Assembly (NCBI GenBank): GCA_965651265.1
Contig: CBFGRV010000008.1
Coordinates: 25,358 to 89,357, forward strand
From: CBFGRV01 sp965651265
GTDB lineage: Bacteria > Bacteroidota > Rhodothermia > Rhodothermales > VXPQ01
DNA length: 64,000 nt
Reading direction: 5' to 3'
This document shows, piece after piece, positions 25,756 to 34,792 of the stretch (positions are counted from its first letter, which is position 1; the number at the start of each line of letters is the position of its first letter). The position numbers and the translations under genes were made by a program. The notes below the pieces were generated by a model, which was not told the origin of the DNA, did no database searches, and worked only from the letters and a program-made list of their open reading frames with translations.

Positions 25756-26973
25756 ATGAAGCAGAGTCCCTCAGACCTGGCTTTGTTCGGCGGCAATCCT
25801 GCATTCCCCGAGGCGCTCCATGTCGGCCGTCCGAACATAGGGGATAGGGAGCGGCTGCTGGAACGCATCAACGATCTCCTGGACCGGAGGTGGCTGACGA
25901 ATCAGGGCCCCTACGTCGAAGAATTCGAGCAAGCCATTGCCCGGCACGTTGGCGTCGATCATTGCATTGCGATATGCAACGCCACGATAGCTCTCGAGAT
26001 CGCCGTACGGGCACTCGAATTTACCGGAGAGGTGATTGTGCCATCATTCACCTTCGTTGCTACTGCACACGCGCTACAGTGGCAGGAGATAACCCCCGTT
26101 TTCTGTGACGTGGATCGTGAGACGCACACCATAGATCCGGAGCGCGTCGAGGAACTGATCACACCGCGAACGACGGGAATCATCGGCGTCCATCTCTGGG
26201 GACGAACCTGCGATGTCGAGCGACTCGATGACATCGCGCGGGCGCACGGGCTGCGAGTCCTTTACGACGCCTCGCATGCGTTTGGATGCTCGCATCGTGG
26301 TCGGCCAATCGGCTCCTTCGGATCGGCGGAGGTGTTCAGCTTTCACGCCACCAAATTTGTCAACACGTTCGAGGGTGGAGCCATCGTGACGAATGATGGC
26401 GAACTTGCCGACAAGATTCGCCTCATGCGAAACTTCGGCTTCGCTGACTACGACCACGTGATCTATATCGGCACGAACGGGAAGATGAGTGAAGTCGCCG
26501 CGGCCATGGGCATTACCTCGCTTGAGAGCCTCGACGAGTTCGTTGCCGTCAACCATCAGAACTACCTTCGATATCGCGAAGCCTTCGAGGGTCTACAGGG
26601 GGTGCGTATGCTCTCCTACGATGAGACCGAATCGTGCAACTTTCAGTATGTCGTTCTCGAGATCGACGAGTCGGAAGCCGGACTGACACGTGATCAGCTT
26701 CAGGCTTTGCTGTGGGCGGAGAGGGTGATGGCTCGCCGCTACTTCTATCCGGGGTGCCACAGGATGGAACCCTACCGAACGTACTTCCCGAACGCAGGCC
26801 TCCAGCTTCGAAATACGGAGCTACTTGCCGGGCGCGTATTGACGCTCCCTACGGGAACGGCTGTCGGGCCTGATGACATCGCCACCATCGCGGGCATCAT
26901 TCGATTGGCCGTCAGCCACTCGGATCACGTGCGTGAGCTCCTGGAGACCCGGTCTGTATCGACCACGCCCTGA
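25756..26973 (+). CDS. DegT/DnrJ/EryC1 sugar aminotransferase, DesI-like
   Basis: 405-residue PLP enzyme of the sugar aminotransferase family. The Schiff-base Lys lies in FSFHATKFVNTFEGGA (about residue 200), followed by LMRNFGF and YIGTNGKMSEVAAAMG. The C-terminal parts RRYFYPGCHRMEPYR and LTLPTGTAVG resemble DesI, which installs the 4-amino group of dTDP-4-amino-4,6-dideoxyglucose. Paired with the DesVI-like methyltransferase, it suggests a 4-(methylamino)-6-deoxysugar in the glycan. No rmlA/rmlB-type genes are in the window, so the nucleotide sugar must come from elsewhere. Confidence 0.88.
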   Translation: MKQSPSDLALFGGNPAFPEALHVGRPNIGDRERLLERINDLLDRRWLTNQGPYVEEFEQAIARHVGVDHCIAICNATIALEIAVRALEFTGEVIVPSFTFVATAHALQWQEITPVFCDVDRETHTIDPERVEELITPRTTGIIGVHLWGRTCDVERLDDIARAHGLRVLYDASHAFGCSHRGRPIGSFGSAEVFSFHATKFVNTFEGGAIVTNDGELADKIRLMRNFGFADYDHVIYIGTNGKMSEVAAAMGITSLESLDEFVAVNHQNYLRYREAFEGLQGVRMLSYDETESCNFQYVVLEIDESEAGLTRDQLQALLWAERVMARRYFYPGCHRMEPYRTYFPNAGLQLRNTELLAGRVLTLPTGTAVGPDDIATIAGIIRLAVSHSDHVRELLETRSVSTTP

Positions 26974-27003
26974 TTTCAATCGGCCCGCCATCGCCACGTT
27001 TCG

Positions 27004-28002
27004 ATGCGTGTATCCGTAGTGCTCATTACATACAACCACGCCCGATTTATTCGCCAGGCTCTCGACAGTGTTCTCGACCAGAAAACTGATTTCGATTACG
27101 AGGTAATTGTTAGCGAGGACTGTTCTACGGATGACACTCGACCAATTCTTTTCGAATATCAACAAAGATTTCCAGACAAGATCAGACTACTACTCTCCCA
27201 AAAGAATCAAAACGACAATGAAGTTCTGACGCGTGCCATAGATGCGGCACGAGGTGACTACATTGCTCTTCTTGATGGAGACGACTATTGGACCTCAAGC
27301 CAGAAACTTCAAAAGCAGGTCGACTTTCTGGAGGCAAACCGGCACTGTGCCATTTGTTTTCACAACGTCCAGGTGATCTACGAGACGGAAAGCAAATCCC
27401 CTCACCCATTCCATCTGGAGAATTCAGCCGAGAAGATTTCAGCGGGCATCCCCAAAACCGTATCGACGCTCGCCGACCTCGTACGAACGAACTTCATGGC
27501 AACGTGCTCGGTCATGTTTCGAGCACGGCTCTTCGATGACTTCCCTTCGTGGTTCCGTGAGTTTCCGTTTGGGGATTGGCCGCTCCACATCCTGAACGCA
27601 GAGCACGGGGATATCGGCTACATCGACGAGATCATGGGCGTGTATCGCATCCACTCGGGCGGAGTGTGGGCGGCAACGATGTCGAGGTATCGCGAATATG
27701 ACGATCTCAAGACGGTCATCGACGCACTCCACACCTTCAACCGGCATCTCGACTACCGGTTTGATCGTCTCATCCGAGGAGAGCTCACGACGCTGTACTA
27801 CCGGGCCGCAAATCTGCTGTCGAACGCAGGCCGGTTTTCCGAGGCTCGATCACATCTCTGGAGGGGCATCGCCCTCGCCGCACCCTTCTTCCGAACGAAC
27901 GAAGCATTGGCGATGTGGGGTGTCATCGCATCCTACATCAAGCAACCGCTTCGTCGTGTCACTCAACGAATGAGCGAGACTACGGTGAACACGCGGGAGT
28001 AA
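27004..28002 (+). CDS. Glycosyltransferase family 2 protein, AT-rich 5' half
   Basis: 332-residue GT-A enzyme: RVSVVLITYNHARFIRQALD, IVSEDCSTDD, and ARGDYIALLDGDDYW with the DXD-type motif. The first 400 bases are visibly richer in A and T than the rest of the cluster (for example caaaagaatcaaaacgacaa), which suggests more recent acquisition or recombination. It is the last gene of the polysaccharide cluster. Its stop overlaps the 3' end of the convergent FG-GAP gene by 23 bp. Confidence 0.9.
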   Translation: MRVSVVLITYNHARFIRQALDSVLDQKTDFDYEVIVSEDCSTDDTRPILFEYQQRFPDKIRLLLSQKNQNDNEVLTRAIDAARGDYIALLDGDDYWTSSQKLQKQVDFLEANRHCAICFHNVQVIYETESKSPHPFHLENSAEKISAGIPKTVSTLADLVRTNFMATCSVMFRARLFDDFPSWFREFPFGDWPLHILNAEHGDIGYIDEIMGVYRIHSGGVWAATMSRYREYDDLKTVIDALHTFNRHLDYRFDRLIRGELTTLYYRAANLLSNAGRFSEARSHLWRGIALAAPFFRTNEALAMWGVIASYIKQPLRRVTQRMSETTVNTRE

Positions 28003-29353
28003 GTCCGAACGGGTACCACTTGATCGCGCAGTCTTGATTCAGCCAGTTCATCAGGAATTGAAACTGTGTGAACTGCCCCGACTCTCCCGTGAGGACGATA
28101 TCCGCATCTCCGTCCCCGTTGTAATCACCGACGGCCAGCGCCGAGAAGCGATACCCTGGAGCGTCCAGAACGTGCGTATATCCGCCATCCACAAATTCGT
28201 AGATGCGAAGCACCGGCTCACCGAGGGCTTCAGAGGTGCCAAGGAGGAACACATCCAGATCACCATCCCCTTCGAGATCTGCCCAGGCGGCGGCTCCATT
28301 TCCGATGCCCTCGAACGCGTGGCCTGACTCGACAAGGATGCCCCCATCGTTCCTGTAGACGAGGGTGACACCTAGCATGAGGCGAGGGTCGAGTCGCATT
28401 CCACTGACCAGCAGGTCGAGGTCCCCATCGTTATCGTAGTCTGCCCATTGTATGCTCCCGTGTGCGAGCCCGGGAGCGGGCAGCCCAATGTCAACGAAGG
28501 TCCCGTCCCCCTCATTTCGATACACGCGCGTGATGTAGGCGCCATCACTCGCATCTCCCATGATGGCGAGATCGGCGTCTCCGTCGCCATCGAAATCGCC
28601 CCACGCCACATCGCCCCACTTCACGCCGGGAAGCTCCACCGGCACTTCGACGAACGCATCTCCATCGTTTCTATAAACACGCGTGACTCCCTCCCGCGCG
28701 CCGATGGCGGGCAAGCCCGACACGACGATATCGGGATCGCCATCACCGTCGAGATCGCCCCAGCCGGCGGCACTCTGGTAAAGACCCGACAACTCGAATC
28801 GCTTCACGAACGGCGAGGTCCAGCCTTCCAGGTCTCGTTCAGGTGGCCAGAGATTCTCATACACATGAACGATCGGCTCGTTGATTCTTTCAAAGCCATC
28901 CACGTAATCGACCAGGCCGGTGATCACGAAATCAAGGTCACCATCCTGATCGTAGTCGGCAAACGTCAGCTCGCCGTACGCTACACCCGGCGCCGCCACA
29001 TTCAGGCTCTCGAATTCCTTTACTATGTAGGGATCATTCTGACCGGCACTGACGAGGTAAGGCTGGTCCACCATCAAGAAGACCCCAACGATGGGTGAGC
29101 CATTGACGTTGAGGCCGGTGATGGCGAGGTCCAGGTCTCCATCTCCCTCCAGATCGGCAAGCTCGAGTGAGGAATAGCGAGTTGGTGGAATCACGTATTC
29201 AATCGGGAGGAGGTCCGTGAGCTGTGCTGCCGCCGGTGCGGAAGCACCGCTAGACACAATGAGAAGGATCACGGCCACACCAGCGCCGAGGGATCGGTTG
29301 ATGGATCTCGAGATCGAGGATGCAGGATATCTGACCACGGAAGGAGTCTTCAT
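27980..29353 (-). CDS. FG-GAP/VCBS repeat secreted protein without sorting domain
   Basis: 457-residue secreted protein. After a signal peptide (core VAVILLIVSSGASA) come seven FG-GAP-type repeats, each with a calcium-loop-like core such as DLEGDGDLDLAITG, DYDQDGDLDFVITG and DLDGDGDPDIVVSG, as in a seven-bladed propeller. Unlike its neighbour it ends soon after the last blade (NQDCAIKWYPFG) with no type IX sorting domain. The ATG at 29353 is preferred, since an upstream TTG-type start would precede the signal peptide with 23 basic residues and run into the upstream gene. It lies 7 bp downstream of that gene, on the same strand. Confidence 0.85.
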   Translation of the reverse strand: MKTPSVVRYPASSISRSINRSLGAGVAVILLIVSSGASAPAAAQLTDLLPIEYVIPPTRYSSLELADLEGDGDLDLAITGLNVNGSPIVGVFLMVDQPYLVSAGQNDPYIVKEFESLNVAAPGVAYGELTFADYDQDGDLDFVITGLVDYVDGFERINEPIVHVYENLWPPERDLEGWTSPFVKRFELSGLYQSAAGWGDLDGDGDPDIVVSGLPAIGAREGVTRVYRNDGDAFVEVPVELPGVKWGDVAWGDFDGDGDADLAIMGDASDGAYITRVYRNEGDGTFVDIGLPAPGLAHGSIQWADYDNDGDLDLLVSGMRLDPRLMLGVTLVYRNDGGILVESGHAFEGIGNGAAAWADLEGDGDLDVFLLGTSEALGEPVLRIYEFVDGGYTHVLDAPGYRFSALAVGDYNGDGDADIVLTGESGQFTQFQFLMNWLNQDCAIKWYPFGLTPACSP

Positions 29354-29360
29354 TATCGTC

Positions 29361-31211
29361 TCACCGCGATAACACCAGCGTTCTCGCCTCGCGGTGCGTC
29401 CCTGCCTCGAAGACACACACATACAGGCCGGAGCTCACGCTCGATCCAGTGGCCGAGCGTGTATCCCATTCCGCGACGTATGCGCCCGGCGCGTGATCTC
29501 CGTCGACGATCGTGGCGAGCCGCCGCCCCAGCACGTCGAGAATCTGGATGCGAACGCGAGACGGACGTGCGACCTCATACCGTAGCGTTACGGGACCCTC
29601 GCTCGGGTTCGGAGTGGGAGGATGGAGTCGTGTCGAAAGTTCGACATGTGCCTGCGGCTCATCCACGGACGTAACCGAAGCAATGCTAAAGGTTTGCTCC
29701 GGCGAAAATTTCGAGCCACGATAGGAGTGATCGATGCTCTGCACGCTCCAGTAGTACGTGCCCCTGGGAAGGTTCTCCAGTCGGATGGAGCGGGCCGCAT
29801 CCGCATTACCCCGCGCAGCAATGAGGCGGCGGCCGGACGATGCCGCCATGGGTGATAGCACGTCCGATGCGCCCGGCTGCGTGCCGACGCGCACGTTGTA
29901 CGATGCCGCACCGCTCGTTAGCCCCCATTCTAGTCTGACTGCCGAGCCGTCTACCCGCGCCGACAATTCTTCAGGTGCACTCAGTGGTGTGATGACTTGA
30001 CGCCGGTTTTCGTACAGATTCAGAAGCGGCGTGCCCGCCGACGGCAATCCGCCCGTCAGAAGATCCAGGTCCCCGTCTCCATCGATATCTCCAAAAGATC
30101 CCTCGCCAAACACGACGCCTATCAGATAGGACTTCGGGAAGAAGTCGTCCGGCGTATTCTCGAAAACGGTCGCCCTTCGAGCTCCCAGCGCCGTCGCCCC
30201 GCCGATCACGAAGACATCGAGATCTCCGTCCTGATCGTAATCTCCCCATGTCGCGCGGCCGGAAAGGCCACCGAACAGCCCGACCTCGACGGAATCGAAT
30301 CTCGTAGATCTAGGGGTGTACAGTCGGGTAACGCCACTGAGAATTCGCTCGTCGAGGCGGCCCCCGCTCTGCAGAAGTTCGAGATCATCGTCATCGTCCA
30401 TGTTGCCCCATTCGAATGAAGCGAAGATGAGTGGTTCGAGACGGCCCCAAATCGTAAACGTACCGGCTGCATTCCTATAAACGGCGGCATACGTCCCGTC
30501 CTCCCCGACGCCGGCAAGCGCGAGGTCGAGATCTCCGTCGCTATCGACATCGCCAAAGCGTGCTGCCCCGAAGGCAAGGCCCGGCAGGCCCGCCTCCGCA
30601 TCGACGAAATCTCCTCCTTCGTTTCTGTACAGGATGGTCCGGCTTCTGCCCTCCACGTCCTCACCGCCAATGAGAAGATCGAGGTCGCCATCATCATCAA
30701 AATCTCCGCATTCGGCCGCACCACTGTGAAAACCTTCGAGCGACACGTCAGTGGCCACGAGTCTGCCTCCATCATTTCGATAGAGCATGGTAGCGAGTTC
30801 ATACGGACGGTCAATCGTGCGGCTGCCGGATGCCACCAGGTCGATGTCGCCGTCGCCATCGAAATCGCCCCACGCCGCCGACCCGTAAACCAGCTCGGTC
30901 AGAGGGGCGTCCGCTTGCTCGAAAATGAAAGTGGTGAGTCCGTCGCGCAACTCGGTCTCACGATACAGATACAGGCCGGTCACGATGGCTCCACCCGAGA
31001 CTCCGCTCAGATAGACATCCAGATCCCCGTCATCGTCGACGTCGCCCAGAGCCAGAGTGGCGTGCGTCACGTGCGGCATCGTATGGCCGACGAGGCTGAA
31101 GGTGAACGGCTGGGTGACGGGTTGTGCCTGTGATGGCGAGAGTGGATTGAGAACGAATAGCGCACCGATCGTGCACAGCAGACATCCTCGAAATGCCGAA
31201 GCGGCCATCAA
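29361..31211 (-). CDS. FG-GAP repeat protein with Fn3-like and type IX sorting domains
   Basis: 616 residues: signal peptide (about 1-29), seven FG-GAP-like repeats with acidic cores (for example DVDDDGDLDVYLSG, DFDGDGDIDLVASG, DIDGDGDLDLLTGG), an Fn3-like domain (LSARVDGSAVRLEWGL, YYWSVQSID), then a C-terminal domain TPNPSEGPVTLRYEVARP ... ILDVLGRRLA ... SGLYVCVFEAG typical of type IX secretion targets. It should be exported by the T9SS and attached to or released from the cell surface. It is a paralogue of the next gene, probably from tandem duplication. Ligands are unknown. Confidence 0.88.
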   Translation of the reverse strand: MMAASAFRGCLLCTIGALFVLNPLSPSQAQPVTQPFTFSLVGHTMPHVTHATLALGDVDDDGDLDVYLSGVSGGAIVTGLYLYRETELRDGLTTFIFEQADAPLTELVYGSAAWGDFDGDGDIDLVASGSRTIDRPYELATMLYRNDGGRLVATDVSLEGFHSGAAECGDFDDDGDLDLLIGGEDVEGRSRTILYRNEGGDFVDAEAGLPGLAFGAARFGDVDSDGDLDLALAGVGEDGTYAAVYRNAAGTFTIWGRLEPLIFASFEWGNMDDDDDLELLQSGGRLDERILSGVTRLYTPRSTRFDSVEVGLFGGLSGRATWGDYDQDGDLDVFVIGGATALGARRATVFENTPDDFFPKSYLIGVVFGEGSFGDIDGDGDLDLLTGGLPSAGTPLLNLYENRRQVITPLSAPEELSARVDGSAVRLEWGLTSGAASYNVRVGTQPGASDVLSPMAASSGRRLIAARGNADAARSIRLENLPRGTYYWSVQSIDHSYRGSKFSPEQTFSIASVTSVDEPQAHVELSTRLHPPTPNPSEGPVTLRYEVARPSRVRIQILDVLGRRLATIVDGDHAPGAYVAEWDTRSATGSSVSSGLYVCVFEAGTHREARTLVLSR

Positions 31212-31310
31212 CCGTTTTTCGTGAGAGGGGATTGGGATGGGAGGAAAGAATGAACTTACCCTTCGTTGGAAGAACCCTCCAGCGTTTCCGGCGATTTAGC
31301 CGAACCTTTA

Positions 31311-31339
31311 TTCACCGCCAGAAGGCCTCTTCGTACTAT
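31311..31339 (+). promoter_or_regulatory. Candidate promoter of sucD
   Basis: TTCACC (31311-31316) and TACTAT (31334-31339) are separated by exactly 17 bp, with sucD starting 48 bp after the -10 box. Each hexamer matches four of six positions of the sigma70 consensus. It lies in a 175-bp divergent gap shared with the FG-GAP gene at 31211. Confidence 0.35.
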
Positions 31340-31386
31340 GCTACGGCTCGCGTGTGTGTGAAGAAGCCCATTAATTTGGTTCTAGT

Positions 31387-32262
31387 ATGTCAATTCTCGT
31401 CAACCGAGAGACGCGCCTCGTCGTCCAGGGATTTACCGGCTCGGAAGGCACCTTCCATTCCGAGCAGATGATTGAATACGGAACGAATCTCGTCGCCGGC
31501 GTCACACCCGGTAAAGGCGGGCAGCGTCATCTGGATCGGCCTGTTTTCAATACGGTCGTGGAGGCTGTGGAGAAGGAGGGCGCGAATACGGCGGCCATTT
31601 TCGTTCCACCGGCTTTCGCCGCAGATGCCATCCTCGAAGCCGCCGACGCCGGCATCGGCGTCATCGTCTGCATTACCGAGGGGATCCCTATCGCGGACAT
31701 GATCCCCGTATATCATTTCGTGCAGAAGAAGGGAGCGCGGCTCATCGGACCGAATTGTCCCGGGGTGCTCACGCCCGGGCAAGCGAAGGTGGGCATCATG
31801 CCCGCGATGATTTTTCAGGAGGGACCCATCGGAGTCATCTCTCGCTCAGGAACACTTACGTACGAGGCCGTCGATCAGCTGACGAGGCAGGGCCTGGGCC
31901 AGAGTACAGCCGTCGGTATCGGAGGTGATCCCATCATCGGCACCCGCTTCACAGATGCGTTGGAGCTATTCGAGCAGGATGCCGAAACGGAAGCCGTCGT
32001 CTTGATCGGCGAGATTGGAGGTACGGCTGAAGAAGAGGCGGCCGACTTCATCAGGGACCACATGACGAAGCCGGTGTTCGCCTTTATCGCCGGCCGAACG
32101 GCGCCTCCGGGCAGGCGAATGGGCCATGCCGGCGCCATTATCTCCGGCGGCAAAGGCACGGCCGAGGATAAGTTTGAGGCTCTGGAATCGGCGGGGGCCG
32201 TCGTCATAAAGAATCCGGCCGTCCTCGGAGAGACCGTAAGGGAGCATTTCGCGACAGCTTGA
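31387..32262 (+). CDS. sucD: Succinyl-CoA synthetase alpha subunit
   Basis: TCA-cycle subunit that carries the phosphohistidine, 291 residues. Evidence: QGFTGSEGTFHSEQMIEYGT for CoA binding, GVTPGKGGQ, IGPNCPGVLTPG, SRSGTLTYEAV, GGDPIIGTRFTDALELF, and the active-site His in MGHAGAIISGGKGTAEDK near residue 245. The ATG at 31387 has no Shine-Dalgarno. The beta subunit gene sucC is not next to it, unlike the usual sucCD operon. engB follows after 27 bp. Confidence 0.97.
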   Translation: MSILVNRETRLVVQGFTGSEGTFHSEQMIEYGTNLVAGVTPGKGGQRHLDRPVFNTVVEAVEKEGANTAAIFVPPAFAADAILEAADAGIGVIVCITEGIPIADMIPVYHFVQKKGARLIGPNCPGVLTPGQAKVGIMPAMIFQEGPIGVISRSGTLTYEAVDQLTRQGLGQSTAVGIGGDPIIGTRFTDALELFEQDAETEAVVLIGEIGGTAEEEAADFIRDHMTKPVFAFIAGRTAPPGRRMGHAGAIISGGKGTAEDKFEALESAGAVVIKNPAVLGETVREHFATA

Positions 32263-32289
32263 CTCACCTCTCCGACGGTTGAGGCCCCC

Positions 32290-32883
32290 ATGGCCGTGAA
32301 ACCGCGATCCGTTACGTTCGTCAAGGGCGCTGTTCGTTGGTCGGAGCTGCCAGATGACGGCCGGCCCGAAGTAGCCTTCATCGGTAGATCGAACGTAGGC
32401 AAGAGCTCACTGATCAATGCGATGGTGGGCAGACGATCGCTGGCGCGGACGAGTGGCACACCGGGCAAGACTCAGCAGTTCAATTACTACTTGATAGACG
32501 ACGCCTTCTATTTCGTCGACCTGCCAGGCTACGGATATGCGAAAGTGGCACGGGACCAGCGGGATCGATGGGGTCGCTTCATCGGAACCTACCTGAGCGA
32601 TCGCGAACCACTTCGGCTCGTTTTCCATCTCGTCGACAGTCGCCACGAACCCACGAGCCTGGACCGGGACATCATGGAGACCATGCGCGGTGGGCGTGTG
32701 CCGTACGTGATCGTTCTCACCAAGGCCGACAAACTATCCGGCAATGAGCGCGTCAAGAGCGAGCGCCGCGTGAAAGACGTACTCTCCGGATATGCGATGG
32801 AAGTGCCCGTCATTCTGACCTCTTCGAAGACCGGACGCAATATCGATGAGCTTTGGGATTGGATCCATGCTGTCGTTCGCTGA
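32290..32883 (+). CDS. engB: Ribosome biogenesis GTPase EngB/YihA
   Basis: 197-residue GTPase needed for late 50S assembly. Motifs: G1 GRSNVGKSSL, switch GTPGKTQQFNYY, G3 DLPGYGYAKV and G4 LTKADKL, G5 TSSKTGRN. Length and ending are typical of the YsxC/YihA family. It lies 27 bp after sucD and 62 bp before serA on the same strand. Confidence 0.96.
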   Translation: MAVKPRSVTFVKGAVRWSELPDDGRPEVAFIGRSNVGKSSLINAMVGRRSLARTSGTPGKTQQFNYYLIDDAFYFVDLPGYGYAKVARDQRDRWGRFIGTYLSDREPLRLVFHLVDSRHEPTSLDRDIMETMRGGRVPYVIVLTKADKLSGNERVKSERRVKDVLSGYAMEVPVILTSSKTGRNIDELWDWIHAVVR

Positions 32884-32945
32884 CAAATCACGGGGCCCGT
32901 CACGCAGCCGATGATCACAAAAGAAATCTAATAGTGACAAGAAGG

Positions 32946-34532
32946 ATGAAAGTGCTCATTACGGATGCCGTCGATGAGATCTGCATAGATCTGCTCAAAG
33001 AGAGCGGCATCGAGGCGGATGTTCAACTGAAGAAATCGAGCGATGAATTGCTGGCGGCGGCGGCCGATGCAGATGGCTGGATTATTCGAAGCGGAACGAC
33101 CATCACCGCCGATCTGATCGAAGCGGCTCCGAAACTGAAAGTCATAGGAAGGGCCGGCGTGGGCGTCGACAATATCGATCTTGAAGCCGCTACACGACGG
33201 GGCGTGTTGGTGATCAATGCACCCGACGGCAACACGATTTCCACGGCCGAGCACACATGTGCGATGCTGCTTGCCCTGGCGCGGCGCATTCCACAGGCTT
33301 CGCGATCGACGGCAGAAGGAAATTGGGATCGGAAATCGTTCACCGGCTCAGAGGTGTATGAAAAAACGCTTGGTGTGATCGGCGTCGGCAAAATCGGCCG
33401 CGCCGTCGCCGAGCGCATGAGCGCGTTCGGCATGACGATCATCGGCTACGACCCGGTGCTCTCCGCCGAAGCGGCCGATCGAATCGGCGTGACACTCGTG
33501 GAGCTCGATGACCTCCTCGCTCGCAGCGACTTCATCACGCTTCATACGCCCCTGAATGATGCTACGCGCGGCTTGCTCGACAGGAACGCGCTTGCGAAGT
33601 GCAAGAAGGGTGTGCGGATCGTGAATTGCGCTCGCGGCGGCATCGTGGACGAAGACGACCTGTACGAAGCCCTCGAGAGTGGTCATGTGGCGGGAGCGGC
33701 GCTCGACGTTTACTCGAGCGAACCACCACCGCAGGCGCTGCACAGGCTGATCAGTCATCCGCAGGTCGTGGCCACGCCGCATATCGCCGCATCGACGGAG
33801 GAGGCACAGGAGAAGGTCGCCATTCAGATCACGGAGCAGGTCATCCACGCGCTCAGGAATGAGCCCGTGCAGACGCCGGTCAATGCGATGGCCATCAAAA
33901 TGGCCGCGCAGCCGGAAGTACAACCGTATCTTGTTCTTACGGATCGCCTGGGCCAGATCGTTAGCCAGTTGAGCGATGGTCGCGTTCGGAACATCGTCGT
34001 GCGATGCCGCGGGGACATCCCGCGGCGTTTCCTTGAAGTGCTGGCGATCGCCGCTGTAAAGGGGGTCCTGGCCCGATGGGTGAGCGAGCCCGTCAATCTG
34101 ATCAACGCCCCATTGCTTGCCGAAGAGATGGGCGTCGGAATCAGGGAAGAACGCGAGACGGTCGCCCGTGGCTACACGAACCTCATCGAAGTGGTTCTCG
34201 AAACCGACGGTGGCAGCCATGTGGCAGCTGGCACCGTCTTCGATCGCGATGAGCCTCGTCTGGTGCGCATCGACGAGTACGGACTTGAGGTTCGACCCGA
34301 AGGTCGATTCCTTATATATAAGAATGTCGATAGGCCCGGTATGCTGGCAACGGTTGGAGGCATCCTCGCGCGAAACGACATCAACATAGCCGCACTTGCG
34401 CTGGGGCGCACGGAAAAGGGGTCACTGGCCCTTACGGCGATCAGCGTTGATCACGACATCCCTGATTCCGTCCTCGAAGAGATTTCCCAACTGGATGGAA
34501 TCGAAAACGCCCGGCACCTATACCTGGCGTAA
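32946..34532 (+). CDS. serA: D-3-phosphoglycerate dehydrogenase
   Basis: First enzyme of serine biosynthesis, 528 residues, the long form with an allosteric-substrate-binding domain and C-terminal ACT domain. The catalytic core shows VIGRAGVGVDNIDL, the NAD loop GVIGVGKIGRAVAERM, active-site NCARGGIVDEDDL and the catalytic His in VATPHIAAST. The ACT domain starts around FLIYKNVDRPGMLATVGGIL, so serine feedback is likely. The ATG at 32946 follows AGAAGG closely; an upstream extension to 32853 overlaps engB and is not needed. Confidence 0.96.
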   Translation: MKVLITDAVDEICIDLLKESGIEADVQLKKSSDELLAAAADADGWIIRSGTTITADLIEAAPKLKVIGRAGVGVDNIDLEAATRRGVLVINAPDGNTISTAEHTCAMLLALARRIPQASRSTAEGNWDRKSFTGSEVYEKTLGVIGVGKIGRAVAERMSAFGMTIIGYDPVLSAEAADRIGVTLVELDDLLARSDFITLHTPLNDATRGLLDRNALAKCKKGVRIVNCARGGIVDEDDLYEALESGHVAGAALDVYSSEPPPQALHRLISHPQVVATPHIAASTEEAQEKVAIQITEQVIHALRNEPVQTPVNAMAIKMAAQPEVQPYLVLTDRLGQIVSQLSDGRVRNIVVRCRGDIPRRFLEVLAIAAVKGVLARWVSEPVNLINAPLLAEEMGVGIREERETVARGYTNLIEVVLETDGGSHVAAGTVFDRDEPRLVRIDEYGLEVRPEGRFLIYKNVDRPGMLATVGGILARNDINIAALALGRTEKGSLALTAISVDHDIPDSVLEEISQLDGIENARHLYLA

Positions 34533-34763
34533 CGGAGAACAGAAGGGTGTTCGGTAAAGCACCGACGACAAGAGTGAACCGATCGGCACCGGAATTCGAC
34601 CATCCAGGGCAGCATGTAACCGTCCGGGGCGAAATCCAATCTTGGGCGTGCGTGAAGAGTGGACGAAGCGAGGCCTGTGGCCTACTTTCGCGAAGCCAAA
34701 AATCGGCTCCACGGTCCCAATTTTCGCGTTGGTACCGCTTCCGTGGAGGGCGTCAATAATACC

Positions 34764-34792
34764 TTGACAATAGAACAGGCTCCAAATATATT
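34764..34792 (+). promoter_or_regulatory. Near-consensus sigma70-type promoter
   Basis: TTGACA (34764-34769), a 17-bp spacer and TATATT (34787-34792), the best match in the window. Predicted start about 34799, some 310 nt before the receptor gene. Bacteroidota housekeeping promoters often use other -33/-7 elements, so activity should not be assumed. Confidence 0.6.

Noticed and set aside
12794..28002. Wzx/Wzy-dependent polysaccharide locus
   Set aside because: No flippase or polymerase is present; Wzm and Wzt show an ABC-transporter-dependent system.
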